The notes: a model not told the origin generated them from the letters alone. DNA of 64,000 bases from Bolinopsis microptera (GCF_026151205.1 NC_087074.1:13539167-13603166), one strand, 5' to 3'. Counted from the first letter of the stretch, positions 1 through 11,213 are shown. Numbers and translations: made by a program.

Positions 1-6
1 TTTTAG

Positions 7-1701
7 GCGGATCACATTCGGGTACGTGGCTTTCATGATATCTCTAGGAGGTATGGCTGTGCTGGTTGCTCTTACTAAGTTTGGAGTGGTTGGTCACGAT
101 TTTGGGCTCTATTTTACGATCGTTGCAACTATTTTTACTGGCATAGGATGTGGAGGTGAGTTTGAACAAAAATCAGTCTCACTGCCAACTAAAGTGCTGA
201 GAGGACACATTCCATAGTGTTGATTACAAGGATATAACAATGAAAGTGTTAATCATTTTGAAAACTGAAAACCATTTTAGCAGGAGATGCAACTTTCGAG
301 AATCTTCAGTTATTGATAACTGTAAATTAATCATAATTTTAACAAACATTTGTAATTGCAGTTCAGGAGGCAAGTTACTACGGTTACTCCGGAATGTTAC
401 CGAGCAAGTATACCCGAGCAGTGATGTTGGGTGAAGCCTTCTCGGGTCTTTTAGTGTCCATAAACAGGATTATCACCAAGCTTACCATTGAAAACAACCT
501 TACTAATACTATCATCTTCTTTTCTTTATCGATCATAGGTGAAGTGGTAAGTTTACAAAATATCATGATATTGTAGAGCTGGTTTTATCAGTTCTGATAT
601 TTAAATCAAATTCTTGAATATTCATTGCTTGGACTCATGTAACATAGCAAATTGATAACAAAGCAAATTGATCAGGCCTGCATATTCCTACACCGATACA
701 TCAAGGAAAGCACCTTTGTTCGTTTTTACGAAGCCCAGGAACAAGCAGTTAACTTGCAGTCAGTCACAGCCACCTCCTTCACACCACTCATCGTGAAAGA
801 TGACCAATCCGCTTGGTCTTCATTCAAAGGTTAGTCCAGTCTATCTAGAAATTGGTTCTAAGAAATCAGTATCTAAATATACACTTGTATAATGTATATT
901 ATGTAATTTGCAAGTTTCCGAATTTTAATCCCTGAAAATGCCCGACTACAGAGGGAATGAGGCTGAGGATGACAGTGAGCAGGAAGATCTGGAAGCTAAT
1001 GATAGGAATACTGAACGTCTACCTGGTCACTAATCTCCTGTACCCGGGTGTAGCTAGTATTATCAAGACTTCCTGGCCTAACGGATGGTTATCTGTCGCA
1101 CTTGTCTTCGCTTTCAATGCCTGGGACTTCGGGGGCACGGTGAGAGAATCTTATTTAATTGTGCTTATTGAACTTGCATTTTAGTGTTATAAATCAGTGA
1201 ACGTGCCTCATAAAACATAGTTGTCGTCATGTCAACCACTTATCATAACATTCCAATTTCCAATATCCCCCAGATAGCAACAGGTTTATCCTACAAGATG
1301 CCGGACAATATCCTCCTCCTTACAGGAGCTCTGAGATGGCTCCTGGTTCCTGTCCTGCTCATGTGTGTCCTCCCTTCAAACCCCATAATCCCCGGGGAGG
1401 GGGTCCCCATAATAGTCATGTCCGTTCTGGGGTTTACTACGGGTTACATGGGATCCACTCCCATGTGTGCGGCTAGCAGCCAGGTGGACCTTGAGGAGCG
1501 GGAAATGGCAGGTGGGTTGTGTGGTGATTATACAGTAATAATAAAATATAATGATATCATAATTCTACACGACTAATATTTAACTAACACGTGACACTTC
1601 TTGCAGGGAATCTGATGACAATGTGCATGTTATTGGGACTGACTCTTGGCTCCACATCTGCCATGGTGCTGAACACAATTCTTGGAATCGATAATGTGTA
1701 A
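7..1701 (+). CDS. Equilibrative nucleoside transporter (SLC29/ENT family), 3' part
   Basis: Multipass plasma-membrane carrier of the ENT family, which moves nucleosides or related organic cations. Only the C-terminal part is in the window; the gene starts upstream. Exons that keep frame: 7-155, 362-546, 676-829, 952-1139, 1274-1511, 1607-1701 (stop TAA). The family signature is in exon 2: a VQEASYYGYSGMLPSKY segment followed by VMLGEAFSG and a SINRIITK stretch. Later exons carry a cytoplasmic-loop segment and then hydrophobic helices, including WLSVALVFAFNAWDFGG and GALRWLLVPVLLM, and the protein ends after a last helix in LGIDNV. All junctions use GT-AG and phases close. It may belong to the ENT4-like branch, but I cannot separate ENT subfamilies by eye. 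A 20-base poly-C tract follows the stop. Confidence 0.88.
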
Positions 1702-2483
1702 CTGACTGATCAAGCCCATCAAGGGGGGTGACCCCCCCCCCCCCCCCCCCTCCATCAAGACACAGAACTCATTTTAAAATATTCTCCCGGGCACTTGGAT
1801 TAAAATTACGATTCATGAACTAGATTATATTGTGTGAATTATTGGGTGTTTCTATAATATTACAATCCTACGACTTATTAAGCTGATTTTCATTTATACT
1901 GATACGAGATTAATCCCACACGTAACACGTATAAATAAGGAGCATGTCACATTTAATCGTAATTCAAATTATTTAGGATAACTAGACATACACATTAAAT
2001 GAGGTGGTAACTACGGAGTAAGTAAGATATCCTAAACTATCCTAAACTACGCCAATGATTAAGATCTTTGATATATTACGTAATTGTGAGCAAGGTCCTT
2101 AAACGCAATTGTATCATTGTGAACGATCCCTTATATTCCCTATAATACTCCCATCTCAATACATTAATTACCATTACAGACCCCACCTCAATACATTAAT
2201 TATCATGATTTTCCACTTAATTATCTCCAAAAGGTAGTGCGCCATCAAGTTCATATGGACCATAAAATGAAAATAAAATACAGTGGTGAAATAGTTGCAA
2301 AAATCAAAAGTACTGCCTATTGGCTTAAATTAGTGACTCATCGGAGTTGAGACATCCGATACTTTAACTTGAACCTAGAAGCTGCTAGTGAGTAGTCCTC
2401 CAATACGAAGGGGTTCTTTCCCTTTCCTATGAATTTCGCATTCGTCATCCTGGTCTGTGTTTCATTTCGTTTGGTCTTCCTTC
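1702..2483. other. Intergenic region with poly-C tract
   Basis: No coding signal seen. A run of C lies at about 1731-1750, just after the transporter stop. The 3' part (about 2355-2395) resembles the flank upstream of the second small-protein gene and is probably the promoter of the next gene. Confidence 0.5.
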
Positions 2484-2992
2484 ATGATTGGCATTGTTTC
2501 CTTGTACATTATTTCCTTGCTACAAATAGCAGATTCCACTGACACAGAATCCAAAGCCTTGGCCGAAAACGTAGAAACAAACAGCGACAAATGTGTGATC
2601 CTGATTTTAGGGGGAGTGGGTCAAGTAGCCGGTCTTATGATGGTATCAATGAGTTTTTATGGCAGAAGAAGAACTAGAGAAGAAGAAGAGAGAAGACGGA
2701 GGACAAAGAGGAGTTGCTGGGAAAATGTAACATGTAAGGTTGCGTCTCATTTGTTAATGAAAAGCACTAATACGAATTAATGTGGCAACGTAAGAAATTA
2801 AATGCTATTGCAGGATATATTTTAAATGATTTTTTTAAATAAGCATCTCATTAATTTCTCCTCTTAGGTTGGGAATGCGCTGAAATATGCACTGAATTAT
2901 GTAAAGGAAATGAAGATCGACCACAGACAAATGATACTAGTGAAGGCGGTGGTTGTTTTGATGGGATTTTTGACGGAAATTTTGACGATTAG
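2484..2992 (+). CDS. Small single-pass membrane protein, first of a tandem pair
   Basis: Unrecognised family. Two exons, 2484-2733 and 2868-2992, join in phase 1 with a GT-AG intron and give 124 residues. The ATG at 2484 is chosen because it begins a hydrophobic signal sequence (MIGIVSLYIISLLQIADS) and matches the start of the paralogue at 3900. After a polar segment comes a second hydrophobic helix (VILILGGVGQVAGLMMV), then a strongly basic/acidic stretch of R and E, then a Cys-rich tail (CWENVTCWECAEICTELC) and an acidic, glycine-rich end. Layout suggests a type I membrane protein with a short extracellular part and a Cys-rich cytoplasmic tail that might be palmitoylated; this is inference. 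No function is assigned. Confidence 0.68.
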
Positions 2993-3804
2993 TTTGATGT
3001 TAAAAATGTATATTACAGTTGAAAATCCAACAATTTACCTTTATTTTAGTTTTGTATAAAATATAGAAATAACGTTTACTTTCATTGTTTATGACGACTT
3101 TACCTTTTTGTTCTTCACCCATGGAGCAAGTTCATACCACAGTTTTATGATACATATCAATGTGACTGCACAATAGTAATGTGACTATCTATTTGTCTCT
3201 CTCTCTCTCTCTCTCTGAATATGAAATGTAAAATTTTGAACAGCCTTATTAATAGAAACGGTCGTTTATTATAGATGTTCCTACGTGGTGTCCTCAGGGC
3301 TCAGGGGTCAGTTCTGGAACCTTGATTGTTCCTGTTGATAACACAAAGATTTCCAAATCTCTCGAAAGTGAAAGAGATGTAGCTCTCCTCCGAGGAAAGG
3401 TTTATACGTCACCACCCTCTCACCTCGTGCAGGGGAGTCTTCCTCAAACTTTTCCCAAAATCTACATATTAGTTGTTTCTAATAGAAGGGAATGACATCT
3501 ATCAGAATATCAAAATATGGACTGATGGGAGACATCACGATATTTTATCAGACCTCACTTCAAAGAAAGCGGGAGAGGAAATAACATTCAACTTGAAGTA
3601 CGAGGAGACTGACTTGAAGTACGAGGAGACTGACTCTTCTGGCTAAACCCCATCAAAGTATAAAAATAAGTAAGTTATACTCCACCACTGATCAACATTA
3701 TAGAGTAAGTAGAAATAGTGGGAACTGTTGTGATTGTAATTCATCAGAGCTGCAATAAGTGCAATTAGATCACGACATATGATACTTTAATTCCAACCTC
3801 AATA

Positions 3805-3812
3805 TATATAAA
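3805..3812 (+). promoter_or_regulatory. TATA-like box of the second small-protein gene
   Basis: TATATAAA about 90 bases before the ATG at 3900. It sits in a block that begins GATACTTTAA and contains AACCT and CTGCTA, also found upstream of the first gene at about 2357. The shared block suggests the duplication included the promoter. Confidence 0.45.
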
Positions 3813-3899
3813 CCTGCTACCGTGCTTAGCGTTCTGCTGTGTTGTTTTCCTTTGCCGTGCTTTCTAAAACGTTCTAGTTGATAAACCTATATCTCCGAT

Positions 3900-4241
3900 A
3901 TGAAGTTCCGGTCTTTCTACGTGATCGGCATGGTGTTTTTGGTACAAATTGCAACATTCGCTGATAAAGAATTGTCAGGTAACGGTGACAGAGAGAAAAG
4001 GAGAGCTGTCGATAATGTTAACATTGAGAATGCAGGACTTGGTAAAAATATGTGGATAATCCTGACTTTGGGGGGAGTAATTCTTGCAGTTGGTATTCTA
4101 ATCCTGGCGAAGGAAATGACTAATTTGAATGATTGCGAGTCTGAAGAAGGAGATATTCCAAGGAGGAGGGAGAAGGACAATTCAAAATGTTTTGAGGCAG
4201 TTTGTGAAACATTTTGCTGCTGTTGCGAGATGTTGGCTTAG
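3900..4241 (+). CDS. Small single-pass membrane protein, second of the tandem pair
   Basis: Single-exon reading frame of 113 residues. N-terminal signal sequence (MKFRSFYVIGMVFLVQIATFA), a short basic/acidic luminal segment, then one transmembrane helix (MWIILTLGGVILAVGILIL), a charged stretch, and a Cys-rich end (CFEAVCETFCCCCEMLA). It shares the order of parts with the gene 1 kb upstream: signal, LGGV-containing helix, charged linker, Cys cluster. Here the tail is encoded without an intron and is shorter. The four consecutive cysteines next to a membrane helix would fit lipidation or metal binding, but this is a guess. I do not recognise the family. A TATA-like box lies upstream and a poly-C tract follows. 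Confidence 0.66.
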   Translation: MKFRSFYVIGMVFLVQIATFADKELSGNGDREKRRAVDNVNIENAGLGKNMWIILTLGGVILAVGILILAKEMTNLNDCESEEGDIPRRREKDNSKCFEAVCETFCCCCEMLA

Positions 4242-4257
4242 TATTCATTGCATTTGA

Positions 4258-4281
4258 CCCCCCCCCCCCCCCCCCCCCCCC
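4258..4281. repeat. Poly-C tract
   Basis: Uninterrupted run of 24 C, 17 bases after the stop of the small-protein gene. Similar runs lie near 1731 and 36703. Confidence 0.9.
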
Positions 4282-4912
4282 GTATGTTGCACCTATTCTT
4301 TACGTGTATAGTTAAGTGTTGAACGTACTTCAGATATTCGAGCTGGTAGTGATGCTTGCAGCTATGTTATGATCGGAGAAGCACAGAATATAATATAAAG
4401 GGAGAGAAAGACTATCAACGTGAAGACACTTGAGATGTGGTGATAATAATAGTTGTCTAGTTATTGCTGTTGCAATATTATGTCAAGCTCCACGGAGGAG
4501 GCTTTATATAAGTGTAGTTGTGTTAGTATCAGTGTCGTTATTTTCATTAATCACACTGTGTGGTTTCTAATCGGATGTTCTGCAGATTTATAGTACTAGC
4601 AGGAACCCGTCTACCCTAAAGTGGTGTCAAGACTCGAGAGACTAAAATAATTATTACCTATTTAATTTGCGTTTTTGACACCACTTGTGAGTCCAAATTT
4701 TGGGCACTAAAATTCTTATTCCTTGGCCAATTTTTTACTTTTTCATGCTGATTTGAAGGCCATTAAAGCATTTGACCCAGTCAAAAAAGTTTCAGTTGTA
4801 TATCTTTTACGGTTTTTGCGGAAAGTCGCGTTAAAATTGATGCCATGGTGTCAGTAAAATGGCACGGAACCATATATATCGTCTCGCTTTATATATAGTA
4901 AGATACGTTGGG
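4282..4912. other. Intergenic, no gene seen
   Basis: AT-rich, no convincing reading frame or RNA gene. A short inverted repeat (GGTGTCAA at about 4623 with TTGACACC at about 4675) is the only structure noticed. Confidence 0.4.
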
Positions 4913-5685
4913 TTTTATACCTCCGCTGTGTTTTATATTTGAGAGTTGTTGCTTTGCAGATGGCATACTGTACCTACTTGTTCGAGGATTCCGTCGCCAA
5001 AATTTGAAAATTCGAATATTTTAGACCATGCCCATTCAATATTAAAACACCTTTATTGTTCTCTCTGAACATGCTGGACGCCTAATTTTTTAGAGACGGT
5101 AGATTATTAAATGTTGCATCTGATCTGAAAAAATGATGTGAAACGGATTTGAAATGACGAAGTTATCAAGCATTTTGTGTATCTCGTTGACAAAATTGAC
5201 TGGGTGATTATGTGACACCGTGACACCGTGACACGACACCTTAATTGGGCAGCCTTAACGATTCCCATAATGTTTAACGGGTGGTTAACGGGATCACCTT
5301 ATCACGTGATTAGGTAAGCCAATCACCTGATCACACGTTATGAATAAACTCTTATGCTTCGTATCTCGGTGATATGAGAAGCTACAGCTCTCATTTTGTT
5401 CAGGACAAACGTAATTCGAATTGCCAAACACTTTTCAATAAAATTTGGCTCGATCCGACTATCCAAACTATCAAATAAATGCGAAAATGAACCTTAACTT
5501 TTTTTAATGAACACGAATATTTTTCGATTTGACAAATTCCTCGAACCAGTGGTGGTAGTTAGTCATACCAGAAAGAATTATTTCAATTGGGCACTCAGGG
5601 ACTGAGCTATTAAGGCCAACGTATGGGTACTGACTTTTGGCCCACCCTGTGGGCCAAAAGTCAGTACCCATACGTTGGGTTTTAT
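4913..5685 (+). mobile_element. Tc1/mariner-like non-autonomous element, permuted or abutting copies
   Basis: From 4913 the sequence runs parallel to the element at 6377, with the same order of blocks: the TCCGCTGTGTTTTATATTTG block, the GTGACACCGTGACAC block and the GAACCAGTGGTGGTA block. It ends in the right terminal repeat (…GACTTTTGGCCCACCCTG) at 5649. The first roughly 25 bases of the left end are missing at 4913, but a left end of the same family (TGGGCCAAAAGTCAGTACCC, running on to 5685) follows directly after the right end. No transposase frame is present. Confidence 0.75.
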
Positions 5686-6376
5686 GTAGAATTATGTCAA
5701 TCCCTTGTAGTGCGATTAGGACAATAATAAAATTTAAACGAACGAGTTTGATTATTGAGCGAATTTGATTATTGAGCGAGTTTGATCATTAGTCACCGAA
5801 TCACTCTACGAGACCATGATATCATTACATGGCATGACTATGAATTATGTTATTTTAAGTATTTAAGGTTATATTTTTCTATATTTCAGTTGAAAGTCGG
5901 TTCAAGGCTCTGTAGAATGTTATTTTATCGAACTTTTTAAATTTGTAAATATTCGATTTTTTAATGCTAAAGCTTGGACTTTTATCGATTCAATCATGAT
6001 GATATTAAAATGTATTTTTCAATGAAATGCATAATTTGAATGCTTAATTTGAAATAAAAGTATAAATATTTGTAACGATAACAGTATGAAGGTCACACAA
6101 TATCAATATAAAACAATGGGAAAACAATACACATTATTCTGAAATTTCATCCCAAAAAGAATATAACATGCAAAATACAATTGTATTTTTGTTATCTACG
6201 AATAAATATAAAGAACGGTAATCTAAATACTAATGGTCTGAATTTTTAGCTACACTAAAAAGGTCAAGTATCTAGAAATAAATATTGATAGTAAGTTTAA
6301 AACTAAAAGCCTTTTCAACGTCTTTTGTCTGAATAAAGCTTATCGATAAAATAATATGGTTCACCACATTTAAATA
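5686..6376. other. Intergenic, no gene seen
   Basis: AT-rich spacer between two copies of the same element family. It contains a short direct repeat (TTGATTATTGAGCGA, about 5748-5780). No coding signal. Confidence 0.4.
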
Positions 6377-9188
6377 CAGGGTGGGCCAAAAGTCAGTACC
6401 CATACGTTGGCCTTAATAGCTCCGCTGTGTTTTATATTTGAGAGCTGTTGCTTTGCAGATGGCATACTGTACTTACTGGTTCGAGGATTCCGTCGTCAAA
6501 ATTTGAAAATTCGAATATTTTAGACCACGCCCATTCAATATTAAAACACCTTTATTGTTTTCTCTGAACATGCTGAACGCCTAATTTTTTCAGAGACGGT
6601 AGATAATCAAATGTTGCATATGATCTGAAAACATGAGGCAAAACGGATTAGAAATGACGAAGTTATCAAGCATTTTCTGTATCTCGTTAACAAAATTGAC
6701 TGGGTGATTATGTGACACCGTGACACGACACCTTAATTGGGCACCCTTAACAATTCTCATATAATGTTTAACGGGGTAGTTAACGGGGGTCACCTTATCA
6801 CGTGATTAGGTAAACCAATCACCTGATCACACGTAATGAATAAACTCGTTATGCTTCATATCTCGGTCATCTGAGAAGCTACAGTTCTAATTCTTTGAGG
6901 ACAAACGTAATTGGAATGGCCAAACACAATTCAATAACATTTAGCTTGATCTGACTATCCAAACTATCAAATAAATGTGAAAATGAACCTCTATTTGAAA
7001 AAAATGAACGCGAATATTTTTCGAGTTGACAAATTCCTCGAACCAGTGGTGGTACTAAGTCATACCAGAAAGAAGTATTTAAAGGACCAGTTAACTGAAA
7101 AAAAAGTTATCCTCATATTTTGACAGATTGTGACAAATAGCAAACTAAGCAACGAGTCGAAATTCCTAAATCTCTAACTGCTCTCTAACGCGTGTAAATA
7201 GCGTTTGTATTATTTTGGCGATGACGTCATAAAGTCCCTCCCGCGCGCAGAAGAGCTCGTGAGACTGTATTTTACAGGTAGAAAATGGACATAATACAAT
7301 CTTTTCCCCCAAATAACTCGAAAAGTAAGTAATTTAGGGTACATGTTGCTTCATAAGTTGTATATAAACATGGCCATTCTGCACAATTTGCACACATTCA
7401 AAAACCTTAGGGCCTTCATAGCCCAAGTTACCAGATACCCATAGTTTTGTATGATTTCTGGAACCGAAAATCAGTTTTTCGCCAATAACTGAAAAAGTAA
7501 GCACTTTAAGGCATATGTTTGTTCGTAAGTCATATATTAATATGCTAATTGCGGTTCTTTTGCACCCTGTCTAAAGACTCTATCACGATCCTATCGAAAA
7601 TGGGCCCAGCACCACGCCCAAAATGGTTTTTGGCGAATTTCTCGAAAAGTAAGGATTTTAGGCCATGTGTTGCTCAATAACTCCTATATAAACATGCATA
7701 TGCGGCTTCGTTTAAGCCTATTTTGAAGCCTCTACGACCTTCAGAAGCAAGGGGTCGGTTACGTTATTGGGTCAATATGGGCGTGGCCCTCCTGGGTTTT
7801 CTCCACGGTCAAAAAAATGTCTCCAAACGAAAATCGTTTATTCATACCTTCAGGAAGGTCTGTGCAAAGTTTCGTGAGTATTTGAACATTTTCAGGTTCA
7901 TTTCCATAAATGTCCATAAATGACTGGAGTACACAACTTAAGAGTTAACTTTAGAGAAACTCATAAGTCATTTATCTCAAATTAAGCTGTTAGTGTCCAT
8001 GATCAACCTGTGGCGACAATGTTTTACGTGAAATGTAAAAATCAGGAGTAATATTAAAAGCTTATTTTTAGATTAAAGTGCTAGCTCATAGTTTTAGAAT
8101 TGTATTGATTATAACGTTGGTCGTTTAGCCATCTAACAATCGATCGTGCCGTAATATATGGCCAGAGAATAATAGGGTCTTGGAAATTCTATAATTGTTC
8201 AGTGGGTCGATTGACTGAACACGTTTGCACTTGGTATTTAAACTTACCAGTAGTTTATTTATGTTATGTACCGATGATAATGCAATTAGGATAACAACTA
8301 GGTAAGCCGTAAGTCTGTACGTCTAATTCAAAACACACTGCACACCGTACACTCCGAACAGTATTACTGTTTGGTAGACCCAAGACCGGGTATTTTGGCG
8401 GGAATTCTGTTCCCACGGCACTGTTCTGATAGAAGCTACTTCTACTAATGGTCCCAGAGGAACGGCCGTAAAGTAGCCAGACTTCTTGTCTCCTGTACTG
8501 GCTGACACATGCGGATTTAAGTTATAAATTTCGCTATATGCTATAAATATAATTGCTCTCGGAATTGAACAAACTCCTACTTATCTAGATCCTTTCTAAA
8601 TTCGTTAGAGTTTCATGGACAAAAATAATCGGTACAGTCTCCCTAGCTGCTTGTGTAATTAAGCAATGAAAGCAATCCAAAATTATCACATATGACATAA
8701 GTTGTAATAGCAGAAACTTTCTAACCGTACATTCACCCGCCACTGTTCAAGAACCTATATCACTGTTTAAAATCATGACGTGAGCACTGTACATCCAATC
8801 AGCTATTCCTTTAGTTAGAATGATAGCCAAAACTATAAGGATTTTGGAGAACTAGGGTAATAGTCATAATTCTAAAATTTGAGTGAGTTACATGTGTTTT
8901 ATTGACGATGATAAACATTTGTAATGTAAATTACGCTATGCAAGCGCGCACTGAGGGACTTTATGACGTCACGAGGCCACAGCTTATTATTGCAATAACA
9001 CGCGTTACACGTACGATAGAGAGTTGGTTCTTTCGGCGATACGATTCTTTACTAGTTTGTCACAGCTGATTTAAATCTTAGCCAAATTGGAGACTACAAA
9101 TTTTTCAGTTAACTGGTCCTTTAAATTGGGCACTCAGTGACTGAGCTATAAAGGCCAACGCATGGGTACTGACTTTTGGCCCACCCTG
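6377..9188 (+). mobile_element. Tc1/mariner-like non-autonomous element with intact ends, split by a nested insertion
   Basis: Left end begins CAGGGTGGGCCAAAAGTCAG at 6377; the right end is its inverse, with one mismatch in the inner part (…CTGACTTTTGGCCCACCCTG, ending 9188). Both sides are flanked by TA, the target duplication expected for the IS630/Tc1/mariner superfamily. Without the nested element at 7083-9120 the copy is about 770 bp, the same length as the copy at 4913. No transposase is encoded, so it was mobilised by another copy. The region 6590-6793 is open on the minus strand but does not look like a protein. Confidence 0.85.
7083..9120. mobile_element. TTAA-flanked TIR element (piggyBac-like target), non-autonomous
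   Basis: Begins AGGACCAGTTAACTG at 7083 and ends with the exact inverse at 9120, with TTAA on both sides (7079-7082 and 9121-9124). TTAA duplication is typical of piggyBac-type transposases, though the terminal bases are not the canonical CCC. Subterminal sequences also pair: GACGTCATAAAGTCCCTC near 7222 has its inverse near 8950. The inside carries three diverged direct repeats near 7310, 7485 and 7637 (CTCGAAAAGTAAG or similar). The short open stretches at 7723-7923 (+) and 8323-8508 (-) resemble no protein I know. Confidence 0.8.
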
Positions 9189-9281
9189 TACATAATAATG
9201 TAAATCTGAGATAATTTATTGGAATATCTGAATATTAATATAGGAAAAAAGTGGCAAACCTATAGATTAGGAAAAATTGAC

Positions 9282-9702
9282 TCACTCATCAAGTTTAGCT
9301 CTCTTAGAAGAAGAACCATTTGTAAAATCTACAGTCGCATCCAGCTCTAAATAAATCGTCTTTATTTCAAATGGTCTGAATATAAGCGGTCCGACTTTAT
9401 TTTCGCTTGTAGACAAAGGAGCTTTAGATGACTCCCTTTCAACAGCATTTATGCTGAAATAATAGCAGTTATTTAAAAATACAGGTATTTAAAGTTTTAA
9501 ATCTGTAACACCAAGGTTATATTAGAAACTATTTGTTTAATTATAATATATATAAACATTAATTTCGATCAAATGATGAATTAAAAATAAGGATATCTCA
9601 CCTGAAAGCTTGACTGAGTAGATCATGAGAAATAAAGACGTTTGAGACAGTATTCCCATAGGGCTCGTACAGCCGAACTACCAGGCCACTGCCATGTTCC
9701 CC
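9282..9702 (-). CDS. Alpha-mannosidase-like (GH38, cytosolic MAN2C1 type), last two exons
   Basis: Two minus-strand exons join in phase 2: 9702-9602, then 9453-9282 ending in TGA. The first reads GEHGSGLVVRLYEPYGNTVS, the second contains VGPLIFRPFEIKTIYLELDA. The combination of an LVVRLYE.YG strand followed by a LxPFEIKTxxLEL strand near the end is typical of the C-terminal beta-domain of GH38 alpha-mannosidases that trim free oligosaccharides in the cytosol. The protein ends in a basic tail (SSSKRAKLDE). The catalytic domain and other upstream exons should lie at higher coordinates on this strand, but I found none between 9.7 and 14 kb. The piece may be a remnant or lie beyond long introns. 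Family call is fairly good; gene integrity is doubtful. Confidence 0.6.
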
Positions 9703-10244
9703 CTGGAGAAAGTGTTAAATTTACTTGTTATCATCTTTATGGGAGTAGTCTGAAATTTGCGGTGAATGGGAATTTACATTTTAATTTATAGGTGACCTTT
9801 ACATTTTACAAGGTACATTCCAGTTCACCGTCATTCATATCAATATTCATATTAAATAACTTTTTCAGATGAAACTTAATACCAGCCCAATTTGAGCAGC
9901 GTTACAACTTCTGGTTAAGTTCTGTTGTGAAGTCTCTAGGTAACGGGAGAGTCATGTTTCATAAAATTAGCGTATGTATTCAGCAGTGTGTTCAGCAGTG
10001 TGTTCACTATTCAGGGACCGAATCTGTTAGGCATTGGCTCTGCTGCTTTAAGTTTTAAGCTTCAATGCAGTTTTGAACGGAATCGTTTTGTTGTTGAACA
10101 TTGTTACTTGAACGTTTTGAGCAATATTTTCTTCTTATGCCTAATACTTATATTACTTACAATTATTCTAAAAGCTTTTCGCTTAAGATAGTTTTAACTT
10201 ACCGATAGTGGCACTAAAACCTACAAGTGCACTAATTTCAGAGG
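9703..10244. other. No clear gene
   Basis: Should contain the next upstream mannosidase exon if that gene is intact, but none was recognised. A short tandem duplication (TTCAGCAGTGTG) lies at about 9979-10003. Confidence 0.35.
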
Positions 10245-10514
10245 GTGATGATGCATAGCTTTACCGAGAATAAGACAGAGATACTAGAGAACTACAAGGG
10301 GGCACTTGGATATGAGCTCAGTTCAACAAATCTCCTCCTATCTTTTACAATTCTTCTACAAAACAGTCTTATCATCAAATGTTACATGGATCAAAGGGCC
10401 AGATTTTTAGCTGCCATGTACATCGCCATTGCAATAGCAGACATCGCAGTAGCTCAAGGCAGCATCATCGTGTCTGTAGCCGGGATTTTGGTTTTTTCTT
10501 ATGGGTGCTGCTAA
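10245..10514 (+). pseudogene. GPCR-like N-terminal fragment (class A type), probably broken or partial
   Basis: An 89-residue frame begins MMMHSFTENKTEILENYKGA, with an NKT glycosylation site, followed by three hydrophobic stretches: LLLSFTILLQNSLIIKCY, FLAAMYIAIAIADIAVA and IIVSVAGILVF. The arrangement (short glycosylated N-terminus, TM1 with an internal N, then TM2 with an AIADI motif resembling the LAxAD of class A receptors) fits the first helices of a rhodopsin-like receptor. The frame stops early, after about three helices. No continuation was seen in the following 400 bases. It could be an exon with an unrecognised donor or a decayed copy. Confidence 0.35.
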
Positions 10515-11213
10515 TCATCCATGTTCGTATTTTCGACTGGGTGTGAACAATGTGGACAGTCGGAGTGTGTGATGTTTGTGCTGTCGAGAGAATGGGGAGG
10601 TAATTTAGGTACAAATGATTGGGAAGTATGCGTAATATAATATATTTACTGAAGACCGCGAAGATGTGAAACATTAGTTGTGGTTCTTACCGTCAGTATG
10701 ATAATATTGTTCCAATTACAAATGTTAAAATTATATTCAAATCAAAAGTTAACCAATTCTTTGAAATAATTTTGCCTCTCCCATCGTCTCTGAGGTAACC
10801 GGACAGTTTTCTCTGGAGATGAAGGTTCCGTAGTCTGTTAAACGAAAAGTGAATACAGACTCTTAGAATTTTATCGAACAAATGTTGACAGGCCGGTGGA
10901 AGTATATTATAGAGGTTGGATGATCCAGAAATTCAGAACTACGTCTCGCTACTGTGTTAAAGCTGAGATAAATCGTTCTCAAATTTCATATTGTGACAAA
11001 ATTTAGAACTCACAAACGCGCGTGCGCGCGACTTTTAAAACACACTCACTGCTACAAGGTAAACTTTCTAGATGACACAACTGATACAAACTAGCAGTAG
11101 CTTAGAGCCCGCCGCGGGCCTAAACACGCTGTTGCCAAGACATGTGTAGTGTCTTAACTTATATACTGTCGACAGTTCTCAATAACTGCGAGTACTTTAT
11201 TTTAATCTAATAA
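10515..11213. other. No clear gene
   Basis: Nothing coding recognised on either strand. A short alternating CG-rich stretch (CGCGCGTGCGCGCG) lies near 11016-11030. Confidence 0.35.
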
